Positions 38,017 to 48,206 of a stretch of DNA of 64,000 nucleotides are shown piece by piece. The DNA is taken from positions 1 to 64,000 of the forward strand of contig JAUYSK010000028.1 of the NCBI GenBank assembly GCA_030696345.1, in the 5' to 3' direction. The notes beneath the pieces were generated by a model. The model was not told where the DNA came from. It saw only the letters and a list, made by a program, of their open reading frames with translations, and did no database searches. The stretch is from Azonexus sp. (GTDB taxonomy: Bacteria; Pseudomonadota; Gammaproteobacteria; Burkholderiales; Rhodocyclaceae). The position numbers were made by a program, and so were the translations under genes. Numbering within the stretch: position 1 is the first letter of the stretch; each line of letters opens with the position of its first letter.

Positions 38017-39019
38017 TCAGTTCCGGCAGATTGAACAGGCCACTCGCTGCGTGGCCGATCAGGCAGGGTGCCAGGTAAAGCAGCAACTCATCGACCAGCC
38101 CTTCGCGCAACAGCGAGCCATTCAGCTTGAAGCCGGCTTCGGCATGGACTTCGTTGACCCCCCGTTGCGCCAGATACTCCAGCAAAGCCTTCAGATCAAC
38201 CTTGCCCACGGCATTCGGCAGAATTTGCACTTCTGCACCGGTTGACCGCAGCAATGCCGCTTTATCGGCATTTTCCACCGCCCCGGCGATCAAAACCGGG
38301 CAAGCTTGCAGAATCCGGGCGGATAACGGCGTTTCCAGCTTGCTGTCGACCACGACGCGCAGCGGCTGGCGCGTCGTTTCAACAGCGCGCACATTGAGTT
38401 GTGGATCGTCATCACGAACCGTACCGATGCCGGTCAGGATGGCGCAAGCCCGCGCCCGCCAGCGATGGCCGTCCTGGCGCGCATCCGGCCCGGTAATCCA
38501 TTGGCTGACGCCGTTGTTCAGCGCCGTCTTGCCATCCAGGCTGGCCGCAGTCTTCAGGCGCAACCAGGGGCGGCCTCGCGTCATGCGCGAGACAAAACCG
38601 ATATTCAGTTCGCGCGCTTCGTTCTCCAGCAAGCCGCTGGCCGTCGCGATACCCGCCGCCTGCAGCATGGTCAGCCCCTTGCCGGCAACCAGCGGATTGG
38701 GATCGGTCATGGCAGCAACGACGCGGGCAACGCCCGCCGCGATCAGCGCCTCAGCACAGGGCGGCGTGCGCCCATGGTGACTGCAGGGCTCCAGCGTGAC
38801 ATAGGCGGTTGCGCCTTTTGCCTTGAGGCCCGCCGCGCGCAGCGCCAGCACTTCGGCGTGTGGCTCACCAGCCTTCACATGCCAGCCTTCACCAACAATC
38901 CAGCCGTCGCGCACCAGCAAGCAACCGACACGCGGGTTGGGCGACGTCGTGAACAGTCCACGCTCGGCCAGTTGCAGCGCGCGCGCCATCATGCCGTGGT
39001 CGACCGCTGAGAAAGTCAT
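37931..39019 (-). CDS. ribD: Riboflavin biosynthesis protein RibD (deaminase/reductase)
   Basis: Bifunctional enzyme for the deamination and sugar reduction of the pyrimidine intermediate of riboflavin. The zinc deaminase domain (1-145) has H54 and E56 (HAE), C79 and C88 ([11 protein letters not shown]). The reductase domain (about 148-360) carries [12 protein letters not shown] and [15 protein letters not shown]. The 362 residues fit. It overlaps nrdR by 4 bases in the conserved nrdR-ribD order. Confidence 0.95.
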   Translation of the reverse strand: MTFSAVDHGMMARALQLAERGLFTTSPNPRVGCLLVRDGWIVGEGWHVKAGEPHAEVLALRAAGLKAKGATAYVTLEPCSHHGRTPPCAEALIAAGVARVVAAMTDPNPLVAGKGLTMLQAAGIATASGLLENEARELNIGFVSRMTRGRPWLRLKTAASLDGKTALNNGVSQWITGPDARQDGHRWRARACAILTGIGTVRDDDPQLNVRAVETTRQPLRVVVDSKLETPLSARILQACPVLIAGAVENADKAALLRSTGAEVQILPNAVGKVDLKALLEYLAQRGVNEVHAEAGFKLNGSLLREGLVDELLLYLAPCLIGHAASGLFNLPELTSLDGKQRLQIRDLRQIGADIRVLARPV

Positions 39020-39480
39020 TTTTTCTTCGGGGAAGGTGAAACTTCGCGGATGGCCCGCGAGAAGGCATCGACGTCTTCAAAGTTGCGGTACACCGAGGCA
39101 AATCGGATGTAGGCCACCTTGTCGAGCTTCTTCAACTCACGCATGACCAGCTCCCCCAGTTGCTGCGTGCTCACTTCGCGTTCGCCGGCCGAAAGCAGTA
39201 TTTCTTCGATATCGGCCACGGCCGCGTCGACCGACTCGATCGGCACCGGCCGCTTGCGCAACGCCAGCTCCAGACTGGCGCGCAGCTTGAGACGGCTGAA
39301 CTCGGTACGCAGACCGTTCTTCTTGACCACCTGCGGCAACTGAATTTCGGCCCGCTCATAAGTGGTGAAACGCTTGTCGCACGCGTTGCACTTTCTGCGA
39401 CGACGCACGACATCGCCATCATCACTCAGACGGGTATCGGCAACCGCCGTATCTTCAGCGCCGCAGAAGGGGCATTTCAC
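39016..39480 (-). CDS. nrdR: Transcriptional repressor NrdR
   Basis: ATP/dATP-sensing repressor of ribonucleotide reductase genes. It has a zinc ribbon (C3, C6, C31, C34) for NrdR-box binding and an ATP-cone (about 49-139, beginning VVKKNG). The 154 residues are the norm. It lies between glyA and ribD. The 111-base gap on the glyA side contains a long inverted repeat (39492-39593). Confidence 0.96.
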   Translation of the reverse strand: MKCPFCGAEDTAVADTRLSDDGDVVRRRRKCNACDKRFTTYERAEIQLPQVVKKNGLRTEFSRLKLRASLELALRKRPVPIESVDAAVADIEEILLSAGEREVSTQQLGELVMRELKKLDKVAYIRFASVYRNFEDVDAFSRAIREVSPSPKKK

Positions 39481-39491
39481 TTCAAACTCCT

Positions 39492-39593
39492 GAAAATTTC
39501 AGCGCGCCGCCCGAACAAGGCAGCGCCCCCGCTGACAGTAGATTGCCTACGGCAAGGGGTCGCAACGCCGTGCGGGGAAGCGCTGGAATTTTC
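39492..39593 (-). repeat. Long inverted repeat / possible structured RNA between glyA and nrdR
   Basis: GAAAATTTCAGCGC (39492-39505) and GCGCTGGAATTTTC (39580-39593) are inverted copies matching at 13 of 14 positions, with 74 bases between. The right arm overlaps the glyA stop. Inside lie further hairpins such as TTGCC/GGCAA. In the glyA-nrdR message (minus) this would close a multi-branched structure. It could be a 3' or leader regulatory RNA, or a small inverted-repeat element; no target-site duplication is visible. Confidence 0.5.
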
Positions 39594-40842
39594 AAGCGCC
39601 GTAGACCGGGAACTTGCCGCATAGCGCCGAAACCTTGGCACGCACGGTGGCGGCGACGGCTTCGTCGTTCGGCGCATCCAGCACGTCGGCGACGAGATGC
39701 GCCACCATTTCGGCTTCGATCTCGGTGAAACCACGCGTCGTCATTGCCGGCGAACCTATGCGGATGCCGGAAGTGACGAACGGCTTCTGCGGGTCGTTCG
39801 GGATGCCGTTCTTGTTGACCGTGATGTGGGCACGACCAAGGGCGGCTTCTGCTTCCTTGCCGGTGATGTTCTTGGCACGCAGGTCAAGCAGGAAAACGTG
39901 GCTTTCGGTGCGACCGGAAACCACACGCATGCCGCGCTCTTCCGAAAACACGCGGGCCATGACGCGGGCGTTGGCAATCACCTGTTCCTGATAGTTGCGG
40001 AACTCCGGGGTGGCTGCTTCCTTGAAAGCAGTCGCCTTGGCGGCGATCACATGCATCAGCGGGCCGCCCTGCAGGCCGGGGAAGATGGCGGAATTGATCG
40101 CCTTCTCGTGCTCTGCCTTCATCAGGATGATGCCGCCGCGCGGGCCGCGCAGGGTCTTGTGCGTGGTCGAGGTGACGACATCGGCGAAAGGTACCGGATT
40201 CGGGTAGAAACCGGCGGCAATCAGACCGGCGTAGTGCGCCATATCGACCATGAAGATGGCGCCAACTTCCTTGGCGACCTTGGCGAAGCGCTCGAAGTTG
40301 ATGCGCAGCGAATAAGCCGAGGCGCCGGCGATGATCAGGCGCGGCTTGTGCTCACGGGCCAGCGCTTCCATCTTGGCGTAGTCAATTTCTTCCTTTTCGT
40401 CGAGACCGTAGGAAACGACGTTGAACCACTTGCCCGACATGTTCAGCGCCATACCGTGGGTGAGGTGGCCGCCTTCGGCCAGGCTCATGCCCATGATGGT
40501 GTCACCGGGCTTGCAGAAGGCCATCAGGACAGCCTGATTGGCCTGCGAACCAGAGTTCGGCTGGACGTTTGCAGCATCAGCGCCGAACAACTTCTTCAGG
40601 CGGTCGATGGCGAGTTGCTCGGCAAGGTCGACATATTCGCAACCACCGTAGTAACGCTTGCCCGGATAGCCTTCAGCGTACTTGTTGGTGAGTTGGGAGC
40701 CTTGAGCTTCCATGACGGCCTTGCTCACGTAGTTTTCAGACGCGATCAGTTCGATGTGGTCTTCCTGACGCTGGACTTCAGCCTGCATGGCTTTCCAGAG
40801 TTCAGAATCAACTTTTGCCAGGGTGTCTTTCGCGGAAAACAT
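39592..40842 (-). CDS. glyA: Serine hydroxymethyltransferase
   Basis: PLP enzyme that interconverts serine and glycine with tetrahydrofolate, the main one-carbon source. The PLP lysine is K229 in [33 protein letters not shown] and [11 protein letters not shown] are conserved. The 416-residue form starts at 40842 ([10 protein letters not shown]). It is followed by nrdR and ribD on the same strand; thyA, the other main user of the folate pool here, is at 49884. Confidence 0.97.
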   Translation of the reverse strand: MFSAKDTLAKVDSELWKAMQAEVQRQEDHIELIASENYVSKAVMEAQGSQLTNKYAEGYPGKRYYGGCEYVDLAEQLAIDRLKKLFGADAANVQPNSGSQANQAVLMAFCKPGDTIMGMSLAEGGHLTHGMALNMSGKWFNVVSYGLDEKEEIDYAKMEALAREHKPRLIIAGASAYSLRINFERFAKVAKEVGAIFMVDMAHYAGLIAAGFYPNPVPFADVVTSTTHKTLRGPRGGIILMKAEHEKAINSAIFPGLQGGPLMHVIAAKATAFKEAATPEFRNYQEQVIANARVMARVFSEERGMRVVSGRTESHVFLLDLRAKNITGKEAEAALGRAHITVNKNGIPNDPQKPFVTSGIRIGSPAMTTRGFTEIEAEMVAHLVADVLDAPNDEAVAATVRAKVSALCGKFPVYGA

Positions 40843-40881
40843 GGGGAATGCCTCAAGCCATTGAAAAGGGCGCAAATTTTA

Positions 40882-41538
40882 TCACGAGGGGAGTTCATCA
40901 AGGGCGCCGGCTTCCAGATGCGCCGTTTCGCCCCAGGTTTCCAGCTTCCAGAGGCCGTCCACCGCAGCAATCCAGTTCAGGCCGGCATTGGGAATCAGGA
41001 AATCGCGTGGCGTTTCCAGGCTGTTGCCGCGAACAAAACGATTGATGATGTCGAGCACGCCGCCATGCAGCACCACAGCCACATTCCGGCCCGGATGCGC
41101 GGCGGCAATCTCCTTCAACTTGCCGGTCACCCGGGCATACATCGCCTTCAGACTTTCGCCACTCTCAAAATCATAGTCGGCATTGCGCCCCTCAAAAGCG
41201 GCGTAGCCGTCCGGATGTTTCGCCTTCGCTTCGTCGTAGGTCAAGCCCTCGAATACGCCATAGCGGCGTTCGCGCATTTCCGGCACCGCGCTCGGCGTCA
41301 GGCCCAAAGCCTCGCCCAACGCCAACGCCGTCGCCCAGGCGCGCTTGAGATCACTGCTGTAGAGCGCGACAATGCCGGCACCTTTGAGCCAGCGACCGGC
41401 TGCCGCAGCCTGCCGCAAACCGGTTGCGTTGAGACCAATATCAATCTGCCCCTGAATGCGCCGTTCGGCATTCCATTCAGTCTCACCGTGGCGTACCAGA
41501 CAAATGCGAGTTGCTTGAGTTGTAGGGATTTCCACCAT
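40882..41538 (-). CDS. Histidine phosphatase (phosphoglycerate mutase-like)
   Basis: Histidine phosphatase of the cofactor-dependent PGM/CobC branch. The phosphate-accepting H17 is in LVRHGETEWN, with the second His in VVLHGGVLD and the acid in ERRYGVFEG. The 218 residues start at MVEIPTTQ. The substrate could be a phosphoglycerate or a phosphorylated cofactor such as alpha-ribazole phosphate; sequence does not decide. It precedes glyA on the minus strand by 39 bases and is divergent from dctQ. Confidence 0.88.
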   Translation of the reverse strand: MVEIPTTQATRICLVRHGETEWNAERRIQGQIDIGLNATGLRQAAAAGRWLKGAGIVALYSSDLKRAWATALALGEALGLTPSAVPEMRERRYGVFEGLTYDEAKAKHPDGYAAFEGRNADYDFESGESLKAMYARVTGKLKEIAAAHPGRNVAVVLHGGVLDIINRFVRGNSLETPRDFLIPNAGLNWIAAVDGLWKLETWGETAHLEAGALDELPS

Positions 41539-41640
41539 GGCTTGCCTATCACCTTCGTTGTAAATTCGCTCAATGGGATTTTCAATTAACCCCGGCCACT
41601 TCAAGAAGCCGGGAATTTTATCAACCGAGGAGGACTTTTC

Positions 41641-42234
41641 GTGACCCTTCTGCTCAAGCTCTCGCAGCTTATCGACTGGCTCACCGAGCGGGTCGGCAAA
41701 GGCGCATTCTGGCTGATTCTGCTGATGACCATCATCAGCGCCGGTAACGCCGTCGTACGCTTCATTTTCAATTACAGCTCAAATGGCTTGCTGGAGATCC
41801 AGTGGTATCTGTTTGCCGCCGTTTTTTTGCTTTGCGCCCCCTACACGCTGCAGAAGAACGAGCATGTCCGGATTGACGTTCTTTCCGGCAAACTATCGCC
41901 TCGCGGGCTGGCAGTCATCGACATCATCGGCACCCTGTTCTTCCTGCTGCCCATGGTGGTTCTAGTCCTCTGGCTTTCCATGCCGCTGATTGCCGAGTCC
42001 TACAAGATCAACGAAATGTCGGCCAATGCTGGCGGCCTGCTGCGCTGGCCAGTCAAGATCCTGCTGCCGATCGGCTTCACGCTGCTCGCGCTGCAAGGTG
42101 TTTCAGAACTAATCAAGCGCATCGCCTTCCTGGCCGGCATGATTTCCGACCCGAACAGCAAGGAAAAAGGCCCGACGCCTGAAGAGGAACTGGCCGCCGC
42201 GATTGCTGCCGCCAAAGCCAAGGAGGCCAAATAA
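41641..42234 (+). CDS. dctQ: TRAP transporter small membrane subunit (DctQ type)
   Basis: Small four-helix subunit of a sodium-driven tripartite transporter. The 197 residues have four membrane segments (about 22-42, 55-75, 98-120, 140-162), with QKNEHVRIDVLSGKLS typical of DctQ. The C-terminus is Ala/Lys/Glu-rich. It has a GTG start with GAGGAGG upstream. Its TAA overlaps the dctM ATG. The substrate-binding protein is encoded separately at 44496. Confidence 0.92.
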   Translation: MTLLLKLSQLIDWLTERVGKGAFWLILLMTIISAGNAVVRFIFNYSSNGLLEIQWYLFAAVFLLCAPYTLQKNEHVRIDVLSGKLSPRGLAVIDIIGTLFFLLPMVVLVLWLSMPLIAESYKINEMSANAGGLLRWPVKILLPIGFTLLALQGVSELIKRIAFLAGMISDPNSKEKGPTPEEELAAAIAAAKAKEAK

Positions 42235-43736
42235 TGGTCGAATTCATGATTGCCAACATGGCACCGCTGATGTTCGGCGCCCTCGTCATGTTCCTCCTCT
42301 TCGGCTACCCGGTCGCCTTCGCGCTGGCTGCCAACGGCATCGTCTTCGGCCTGATCGGCATCGAACTCGGCCTGCTCACCCCGGCGCTGTTCCAGGCCTT
42401 GCCCGAGCGTATTTTCGGCATCATGGGCAACGACACGTTGCTCGCCATTCCCTTCTTTACCTTCATGGGGCTGGTATTAGAGCGATCGGGCATGGCCGAA
42501 GACCTGCTCGACACCATCGGTCAGTTGTTTGGTCCGATGCGTGGCGGCCTGGCTTATGCGGTCATCTTCGTCGGCGCTCTGCTCGCGGCAACAACCGGCG
42601 TGGTGGCGGCTTCCGTCATCTCGATGGGACTGATCTCGCTGCCCATCATGCTCCGCTACGGCTACGACAAGCGGCTTGCGGCCGGCGTCATCGCCGCCTC
42701 CGGCACACTGGCCCAGATCATCCCGCCATCGCTGGTGCTGATCATCATGGCCGACCAGCTCGGCAAGTCGGTCGGTGACATGTACGAAGGCGCGATGATT
42801 CCGGGCCTGATTCTGACCACATTGTATGTCGGGTACGTGGTCATTCTCAGCATCATCAAACCCAACACCTGCCCGGCCCTGCCCCCGGAGGCTCGTTCGC
42901 TGCGCGGCCTCAAGCTGATGCTGCGTGTGCTGACCACACTGGTCCCGCCGCTGGTCCTGATCTTCCTGGTCCTCGGCACGATCTTCCTCGGCATTGCAAC
43001 GCCGACCGAAGGCGGCGCCATGGGTGCAGCCGGTGCTTTGACTCTGGCGCTGCTTCGCAAGCGGATCAGCTTCAAGCTGCTCAAGCAGGCGATGGAAACC
43101 ACCGGCAAGCTGTCTTCCTTCGTCATCTTCATCCTGATTGGCTCGACGGTATTCGGTCTGGTCTTCCGCGGCGTCAATGGCGACCTCTGGGTCGAGCACC
43201 TGCTGCTAGGCCTGCCCGGCGGCCAAGTTGGCTTCCTGATCGTGGTCAACATTCTGGTCTTCGTCCTCGCCTTCTTCCTCGACTTCTTCGAATTGGCCTT
43301 CATCATCGTGCCGCTGCTCGCACCGGTGGCAGACAAGCTGGGCATCGACCTGGTCTGGTTCGGTGTACTGCTCGCGGTGAACATGCAGACCTCGTTCATG
43401 CACCCGCCGTTCGGCTTCGCGTTGTTCTACCTGCGCTCGGTCGCCCCGGCCTCGGTCAAGACGACGGATATCTACTGGGGCGCCATACCCTTCGTCTGTA
43501 TCCAGATCATCATGGTGGCGCTGATCATCATCTTCCCGAACATTGTCAGCTACGGCGACGATGCGCAGCGGGCCCGGGCCCAGATGGAAAAGGATGGCAC
43601 GGCTCCGCCGCCGATCGACCTTGAAACCATGATGAGACAGAGCAATGGCGAAGGTGCAAGCGATGCTGAAACCAAGAAGCAGGAAGACGACTCTGCAGCC
43701 AACCTGATGAAGAACCTGCAGGGCGACAGCAAGTAA
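42234..43736 (+). CDS. dctM: TRAP transporter large membrane subunit (DctM type)
   Basis: Twelve-or-so-segment elevator subunit that moves the substrate with sodium. The 500 residues carry ATTGVVAASVISMGLISLP and QIIPPSLVLIIMADQ, typical of DctM. It is longer than the usual 430 or so because of a polar C-terminal tail after about residue 440 (KDGTAPPPIDLETMMRQSN and onward), which is probably cytoplasmic. This size class goes with TakP/large-TRAP systems. An intrinsic terminator follows at 43762. Confidence 0.94.
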   Translation: MVEFMIANMAPLMFGALVMFLLFGYPVAFALAANGIVFGLIGIELGLLTPALFQALPERIFGIMGNDTLLAIPFFTFMGLVLERSGMAEDLLDTIGQLFGPMRGGLAYAVIFVGALLAATTGVVAASVISMGLISLPIMLRYGYDKRLAAGVIAASGTLAQIIPPSLVLIIMADQLGKSVGDMYEGAMIPGLILTTLYVGYVVILSIIKPNTCPALPPEARSLRGLKLMLRVLTTLVPPLVLIFLVLGTIFLGIATPTEGGAMGAAGALTLALLRKRISFKLLKQAMETTGKLSSFVIFILIGSTVFGLVFRGVNGDLWVEHLLLGLPGGQVGFLIVVNILVFVLAFFLDFFELAFIIVPLLAPVADKLGIDLVWFGVLLAVNMQTSFMHPPFGFALFYLRSVAPASVKTTDIYWGAIPFVCIQIIMVALIIIFPNIVSYGDDAQRARAQMEKDGTAPPPIDLETMMRQSNGEGASDAETKKQEDDSAANLMKNLQGDSK

Positions 43737-43761
43737 GCACCCTGCAGCCTCCAGCAACCCC

Positions 43762-43789
43762 AAGGCGGAGTTTCGACTCCGCCTTTTTT
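43762..43789 (+). terminator. Intrinsic terminator after dctM
   Basis: Stem AAGGCGGAGT/ACTCCGCCTT with a TTCG loop, followed by a T run (TTTTTT in total). It is 26 bases after the dctM stop. Confidence 0.93.
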
Positions 43790-43793
43790 ATTG

Positions 43794-43808
43794 ATAGTCG
43801 CGAACTAT
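43794..43808. promoter_or_regulatory. Putative OxyR-type operator upstream of dps
   Basis: ATAGTCGCGAACTAT has the ATAG-N7-CTAT form of the OxyR recognition unit, matching 9 of the 10 fixed consensus positions. Seven bases on, a weaker second unit (ATCAGGACAAAGCAT, 43816-43830) matches about half. It is about 120 bases upstream of the dps start. OxyR control of dps is known in enterobacteria; here it is inference. Confidence 0.5.
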
Positions 43809-43928
43809 GCCAGACATCAGGACAAAGCATTGGCATCGCTTCATTGATCGCGGCAAAATGAATTCATCAACCCAGCCGGCTTTTTTACGCTTGAGCCGAC
43901 GCCAACCTGACCACTGAAGGAGCGCACC

Positions 43929-44399
43929 ATGAGCATGGATATCGGCATCAGCAAGAAGGAACGTGAAAAGATCGCAGAAGGCCTGTCACGCCTGTTGGCA
44001 GACTCCTACACGCTCTACCTGAAGACCCACAACTTCCACTGGAACGTCACCGGCCCGATGTTCAACACGCTGCACGTGATGTTCATGGATCAATACACAG
44101 AGCTGTGGAATGCCCTGGATCTAATTGCCGAACGCATTCGCGCCCTGGGCTTCCCCGCCCCCGGTACCTACCGCGAGTTTTCGAAGCTAACGGTGATCAA
44201 GGAAAGCGAAGGGGTGCCCAACGCCACCGAGATGTTGAAGCAATTGCTCGCCGGGCAGGAAGCCGTAACCAAGACAGCCCGCAGCATTCTGCCGATTGTC
44301 GGCAAGTGCAGCGACGAACCGACTGCCGATCTGCTCACCCAGCGCATGCAGATCCATGAGAAGAATGCCTGGATGCTGCGCAGCATGCTCGACGCCTGA
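43929..44399 (+). CDS. dps: Dps-family ferritin-like DNA-protection protein
   Basis: Twelve-subunit mini-ferritin that stores iron using hydrogen peroxide and can coat DNA. The ferroxidase ligands H37, H49, D64 and E68 are present with the correct family spacing ([20 protein letters not shown]). The 156 residues fit. The N-terminal tail [14 protein letters not shown] has a few lysines, so some DNA binding is plausible. GAAGGAG precedes the ATG. A possible OxyR site lies upstream and a 40-bp palindromic terminator follows. Confidence 0.94.
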   Translation: MSMDIGISKKEREKIAEGLSRLLADSYTLYLKTHNFHWNVTGPMFNTLHVMFMDQYTELWNALDLIAERIRALGFPAPGTYREFSKLTVIKESEGVPNATEMLKQLLAGQEAVTKTARSILPIVGKCSDEPTADLLTQRMQIHEKNAWMLRSMLDA

Positions 44400-44412
44400 T
44401 CGGAAAATTCAG

Positions 44413-44452
44413 GACGACAAAAAACCCGCGAATTCGCGGGTTTTTTGTCGTC
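44413..44452. terminator. Bidirectional terminator, perfect 40-bp palindrome
   Basis: Two exact 20-base inverted halves: GACGAC, A6, CCCGCG, AA | TT, CGCGGG, T6, GTCGTC. Read from either strand it is a GC stem followed by six T. It separates convergent dps and dctP. Confidence 0.95.
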
Positions 44453-44495
44453 AACCGCAGCACCCCGAAGGACATGCCCTCGGGGGAACACCGTC

Positions 44496-45584
44496 TTATT
44501 TGTGCGACTGCAGGAATCCGTCCATCCGTGCTTCCGCGACACTGAACCAGGCATTCTGCGTCTTCCGGTACTTGTCCCATTCCGTGTAGATTTTCTTGAA
44601 GGCTGGATTCTTGGCTGATTCATCAGCGTAGAGGTCCTGAGAGGCCTTGTAGGCAGCCTCGAGCACATCCTTCGGATAGGCCTGGAGTTTGACGCCAGCC
44701 TGCAGCAGCTTGGACAGCGCAGCCGGGTTCTTGTGGTCGTATTCGGCCATCATCGTGACGTTGGCTTCATACGCGGCAGCCTGGAAGGCTTCCTGATATT
44801 CCTTCGGCAGCTTGTCCCATTCCTTCTTGTTCACGAAGAAGTGAATAACCGGGCCCGGTTCCCACCAACCCGGGTAGTAGTAATTCTTGGCAACCTTGTA
44901 GAAGCCCAGCTTTTCGTCGTCGTACGGGCCAACCCATTCGGCGGCATCGATCGTGCCTTTTTCCAGCGCCGGGTAGATGTCACCACCAGCGATCTGCTGC
45001 GGTACGGCACCAAGCGCAGCAAAGACGTTACCGCCAAGGCCGGCGATCCGCATCTTCAAACCCTTGATATCTTCCAGGCCCTTGATTTCCTTGCGGAACC
45101 AGCCACCCATCTGAACACCGGTATTGCCGCCGGCGAAGGAGACAACATTGTAGTTGGCATAGAAATCGTCCAGCAGCTTCTGCCCACCACCATAGTAGAT
45201 CCAGGCATTCATCTGGCGGGCATTCATGCCGAACGGAACGGCAGTACCGAAACCGAAGGTCTTGTCCTTGCCAACGTAGTAATAGGAACAGGTATGGCAG
45301 CACTCGACGGTGCCTTGCTGCACGGCATCCAGCGCCTGCAGGCCGGGAACAATTTCGCCACCCGGAAAAACGCGGATGTCGAACTTGCCGCCGGTTATCG
45401 CACGCAGACGATTGGCCAGCACGTCGGCGCCACCGTAAATGGTATCCAGGCTCTTCGGAAAGCTGGATGTCAGACGCCATTTGACAGTCGGCAAGGACTG
45501 GGCGATGGCAGGCGCAGCAACGGTTGCGGCTGCACCAGCAGCGGCACCGATGGATGCTTTTTTCAGGAAATCACGACGTTGCAT
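44496..45584 (-). CDS. dctP: TRAP transporter substrate-binding protein (DctP, TakP-like)
   Basis: Periplasmic binding protein of the TRAP system. It has a Tat-type signal (RRDFLKKA, residues 3-10; Ala-rich segment to about 29). The mature part resembles the TakP group for 2-oxoacids (SFPKSLDTIYGGADVL, EWVGPYDDEKLGF). The 362 residues fit. Substrate is inferred only. It is coded convergent to dctQM with dps between, so it is expressed separately; GGAGGAG precedes the ATG. Its best-fit partners are the nearby DctQM. Confidence 0.9.
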   Translation of the reverse strand: MQRRDFLKKASIGAAAGAAATVAAPAIAQSLPTVKWRLTSSFPKSLDTIYGGADVLANRLRAITGGKFDIRVFPGGEIVPGLQALDAVQQGTVECCHTCSYYYVGKDKTFGFGTAVPFGMNARQMNAWIYYGGGQKLLDDFYANYNVVSFAGGNTGVQMGGWFRKEIKGLEDIKGLKMRIAGLGGNVFAALGAVPQQIAGGDIYPALEKGTIDAAEWVGPYDDEKLGFYKVAKNYYYPGWWEPGPVIHFFVNKKEWDKLPKEYQEAFQAAAYEANVTMMAEYDHKNPAALSKLLQAGVKLQAYPKDVLEAAYKASQDLYADESAKNPAFKKIYTEWDKYRKTQNAWFSVAEARMDGFLQSHK

Positions 45585-45682
45585 ATTGTCTCCTCCAGAG
45601 TATTTGGGAACGTCAAGCTAAATAGCCATTTCATTCTAATCAAAGGAATCAATTTTGCGAGTGGTGGAAAACCCTTAGAGCA

Positions 45683-47026
45683 CTATTCTCCCGCGACGGT
45701 CATCCGCTCGAGCAAAATCGAACCGGTCTGTTTCGAGCCCCGCACCTGCACATCGTTACCAACGGCGGCGATACCCAGCAGCATGGCCTTGAGGTTGCCG
45801 GCGATGGTGATTTCCTCGACCGGATAGGCGATCTTGCCATTTTCGACCCAGTAACCGGCGGCGCCGCGCGAGTAATCGCCGGTGACGTAGTTGATGCCAT
45901 GCCCCAGCAGTTCGGTGACGAACAGACCGCGCCCCATGCGGGCGAGCAGGCCATCGAGATCGAGATCGCCCGGCTTGATGATCAGGTTGTGGCTGCCACC
46001 AGCATTGCCGGTTGTCTGCATGCCCAGCTTGCGCGCCGAGTAGGTGCTGAGGAAATAGCCCTGCAGGATGCCATCGGTGACGATTTCGCGGTCACGGGTG
46101 GCGACACCGTCGCTGTCGAAAGAAGCGCTGCCGAGGCCGCACTTGATATGCGGCCGTTCACTGATCTGGACGAATTCCGGCATCACCCGCTTGCCGAGAT
46201 GGTCGATCAGGAACGAAGACTTGCGGTACAAGGCGCCACCGCTCGCCGCATGCACCAGACTGCCGATCAGGCCGCCGGCAAGCGGTGCTTCGAAGAGCAC
46301 GGGAAATTCGCCGGTCTTGACCTTGCGGCCGCCCAGTCGGGCAACCGCGCGCTCTGCGGCGATTCGGCCAACGCGCTGCGGGTCATCGAGTTGCGAGGCA
46401 TCGCGATGCGTGGTGTACCAGTCGTCGCGCTGCATCGCATCCTGTTCACCGGCAATCACCGAGCAGGAAATATAGTGGCGCGAAGTCGGATAGCCGCCCA
46501 TGAAACCCAGGCTGTTGGCCGACACAAATTGCGCCTGCTGGGTCGAAATGGAAGCGCCTTCCGAATTGCTGACCAGCGGGCTGGCGTCAAAGGCCGCTTG
46601 CTCGCAGCGACGGGCGGTTTCGATGGCGTCTTCCACGGTCAACGCCCAAGGATGGAACAAATCGAGATCCGGGCAATTTTTCGCCATCAATGCCACCTCG
46701 GCCAGGCCGGCACAATCGTCCTCGGCGGTGAAGCGAGCGATATTCAGCGCCGCCTCGACCGTTTCACGCAATGCCTGTGCCGAAAAGTCCGACGTACTGG
46801 CGTAACCCTTGCGCTGACCGGAATAGACGGTGATCCCGACACCCTTGTCGCGATTGAACTCGATGGTCTCGACTTCATCGCAACGGACCCCTACCGACTG
46901 GCCAAATCCTTCGGAAACATCGACCTCGCAAGCCGTAGCGCCGTTTTCACGGGCATGTTTGAGGACGTCCTCGGCCAGCTGCTGCAAGGTGGCGAAGGGA
47001 TAGGAAAAAGCGGCTGTTTCAGGCAT
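45683..47026 (-). CDS. pmbA: Metalloprotease PmbA (TldD/TldE family)
   Basis: PmbA (TldE) works with TldD as a heterodimeric peptidase that degrades or matures peptides such as microcin B17 and CcdA. The 447 residues are standard. Conserved stretches include DKGVGITVYSGQRKGYASTSDFS (in part), STYSARKLGMQTTGNAGG and GINYVTGDYSRGAAGYWVENG. As in other PmbA proteins the zinc motif HExxxH of TldD is absent. tldD is not in the window. It is divergent from darP. Confidence 0.94.
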   Translation of the reverse strand: MPETAAFSYPFATLQQLAEDVLKHARENGATACEVDVSEGFGQSVGVRCDEVETIEFNRDKGVGITVYSGQRKGYASTSDFSAQALRETVEAALNIARFTAEDDCAGLAEVALMAKNCPDLDLFHPWALTVEDAIETARRCEQAAFDASPLVSNSEGASISTQQAQFVSANSLGFMGGYPTSRHYISCSVIAGEQDAMQRDDWYTTHRDASQLDDPQRVGRIAAERAVARLGGRKVKTGEFPVLFEAPLAGGLIGSLVHAASGGALYRKSSFLIDHLGKRVMPEFVQISERPHIKCGLGSASFDSDGVATRDREIVTDGILQGYFLSTYSARKLGMQTTGNAGGSHNLIIKPGDLDLDGLLARMGRGLFVTELLGHGINYVTGDYSRGAAGYWVENGKIAYPVEEITIAGNLKAMLLGIAAVGNDVQVRGSKQTGSILLERMTVAGE

Positions 47027-47095
47027 GAAGGGGGCGTCGATTCGGGAAAATCGCTATCATAGCAGCCCAATATTGCCAGCCCCTGATCGCGCCCC

Positions 47096-47606
47096 ATGCA
47101 AGAAGAAGATTTCACCGAAAGTACCGGCCGTCCTTCCAAGACCAAGAAGAAGGAAGCCATGCACGAATTGCAGGACCTCGGCGCCGAACTGGTCGAGCTT
47201 TCCTCCGGCCAGCTGAAGAAGATCAATCTGCCGGAAAATATTTACGATGCCGTGCGCGAATGCCAGAAGATCACTGCCCACGGCGCCCGTCGCCGGCAGA
47301 TCATGTATCTCGGCAAGCTGATGCGTACCGCTGACGACGAGCCGATCCGCGCCGGGCTGGCCCTGATCCGCGGCGAATCGTCGGCCGAAACCGCCCGCCT
47401 GCACCGGCTTGAGCGTTTCCGTTCGCGCCTCCTGGAAGACGAGGCCTTCCTCAGCGAAATTGCTGCCGTCTGGCCCAGCCTTGATCTGCAACACCTGCGC
47501 CAGTTGCGTCGCAATGCGCTGAAGGAACAGGAAGGCAACAAGCCGCCGAAGAATTTCCGCGCCATCTTCCAGGTTCTACAGGAACTGGATCAACAGGGAG
47601 CCGTCA

Positions 47607-47620
<14 letters not shown>
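47096..47620 (+). CDS. darP: Ribosome-associated protein DarP (YjgA)
   Basis: Factor for late 50S assembly around the peptidyl-transferase centre. The 174 residues are helical and charged, with conserved PSKTKKKEAMHELQDLGAEL near the N-terminus and QLRRNALKEQEGNKPPKNFR near the C-terminus. The darP-pmbA divergent order is common in proteobacteria. It overlaps mogA by 14 bases. Confidence 0.93.
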
Positions 47621-48197
<577 letters not shown>

Positions 48198-48206
48198 GGC
48201 GGGCAG

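Noticed and set aside
39697..41589. 630-residue plus-strand frame opposite glyA and the phosphatase gene
   Set aside because: It is antisense to two confident genes; no recognisable domain.
44733..45827. 364-residue plus-strand frame opposite dctP
   Set aside because: It is antisense to the TRAP binding protein with a Tat signal and clear family match.
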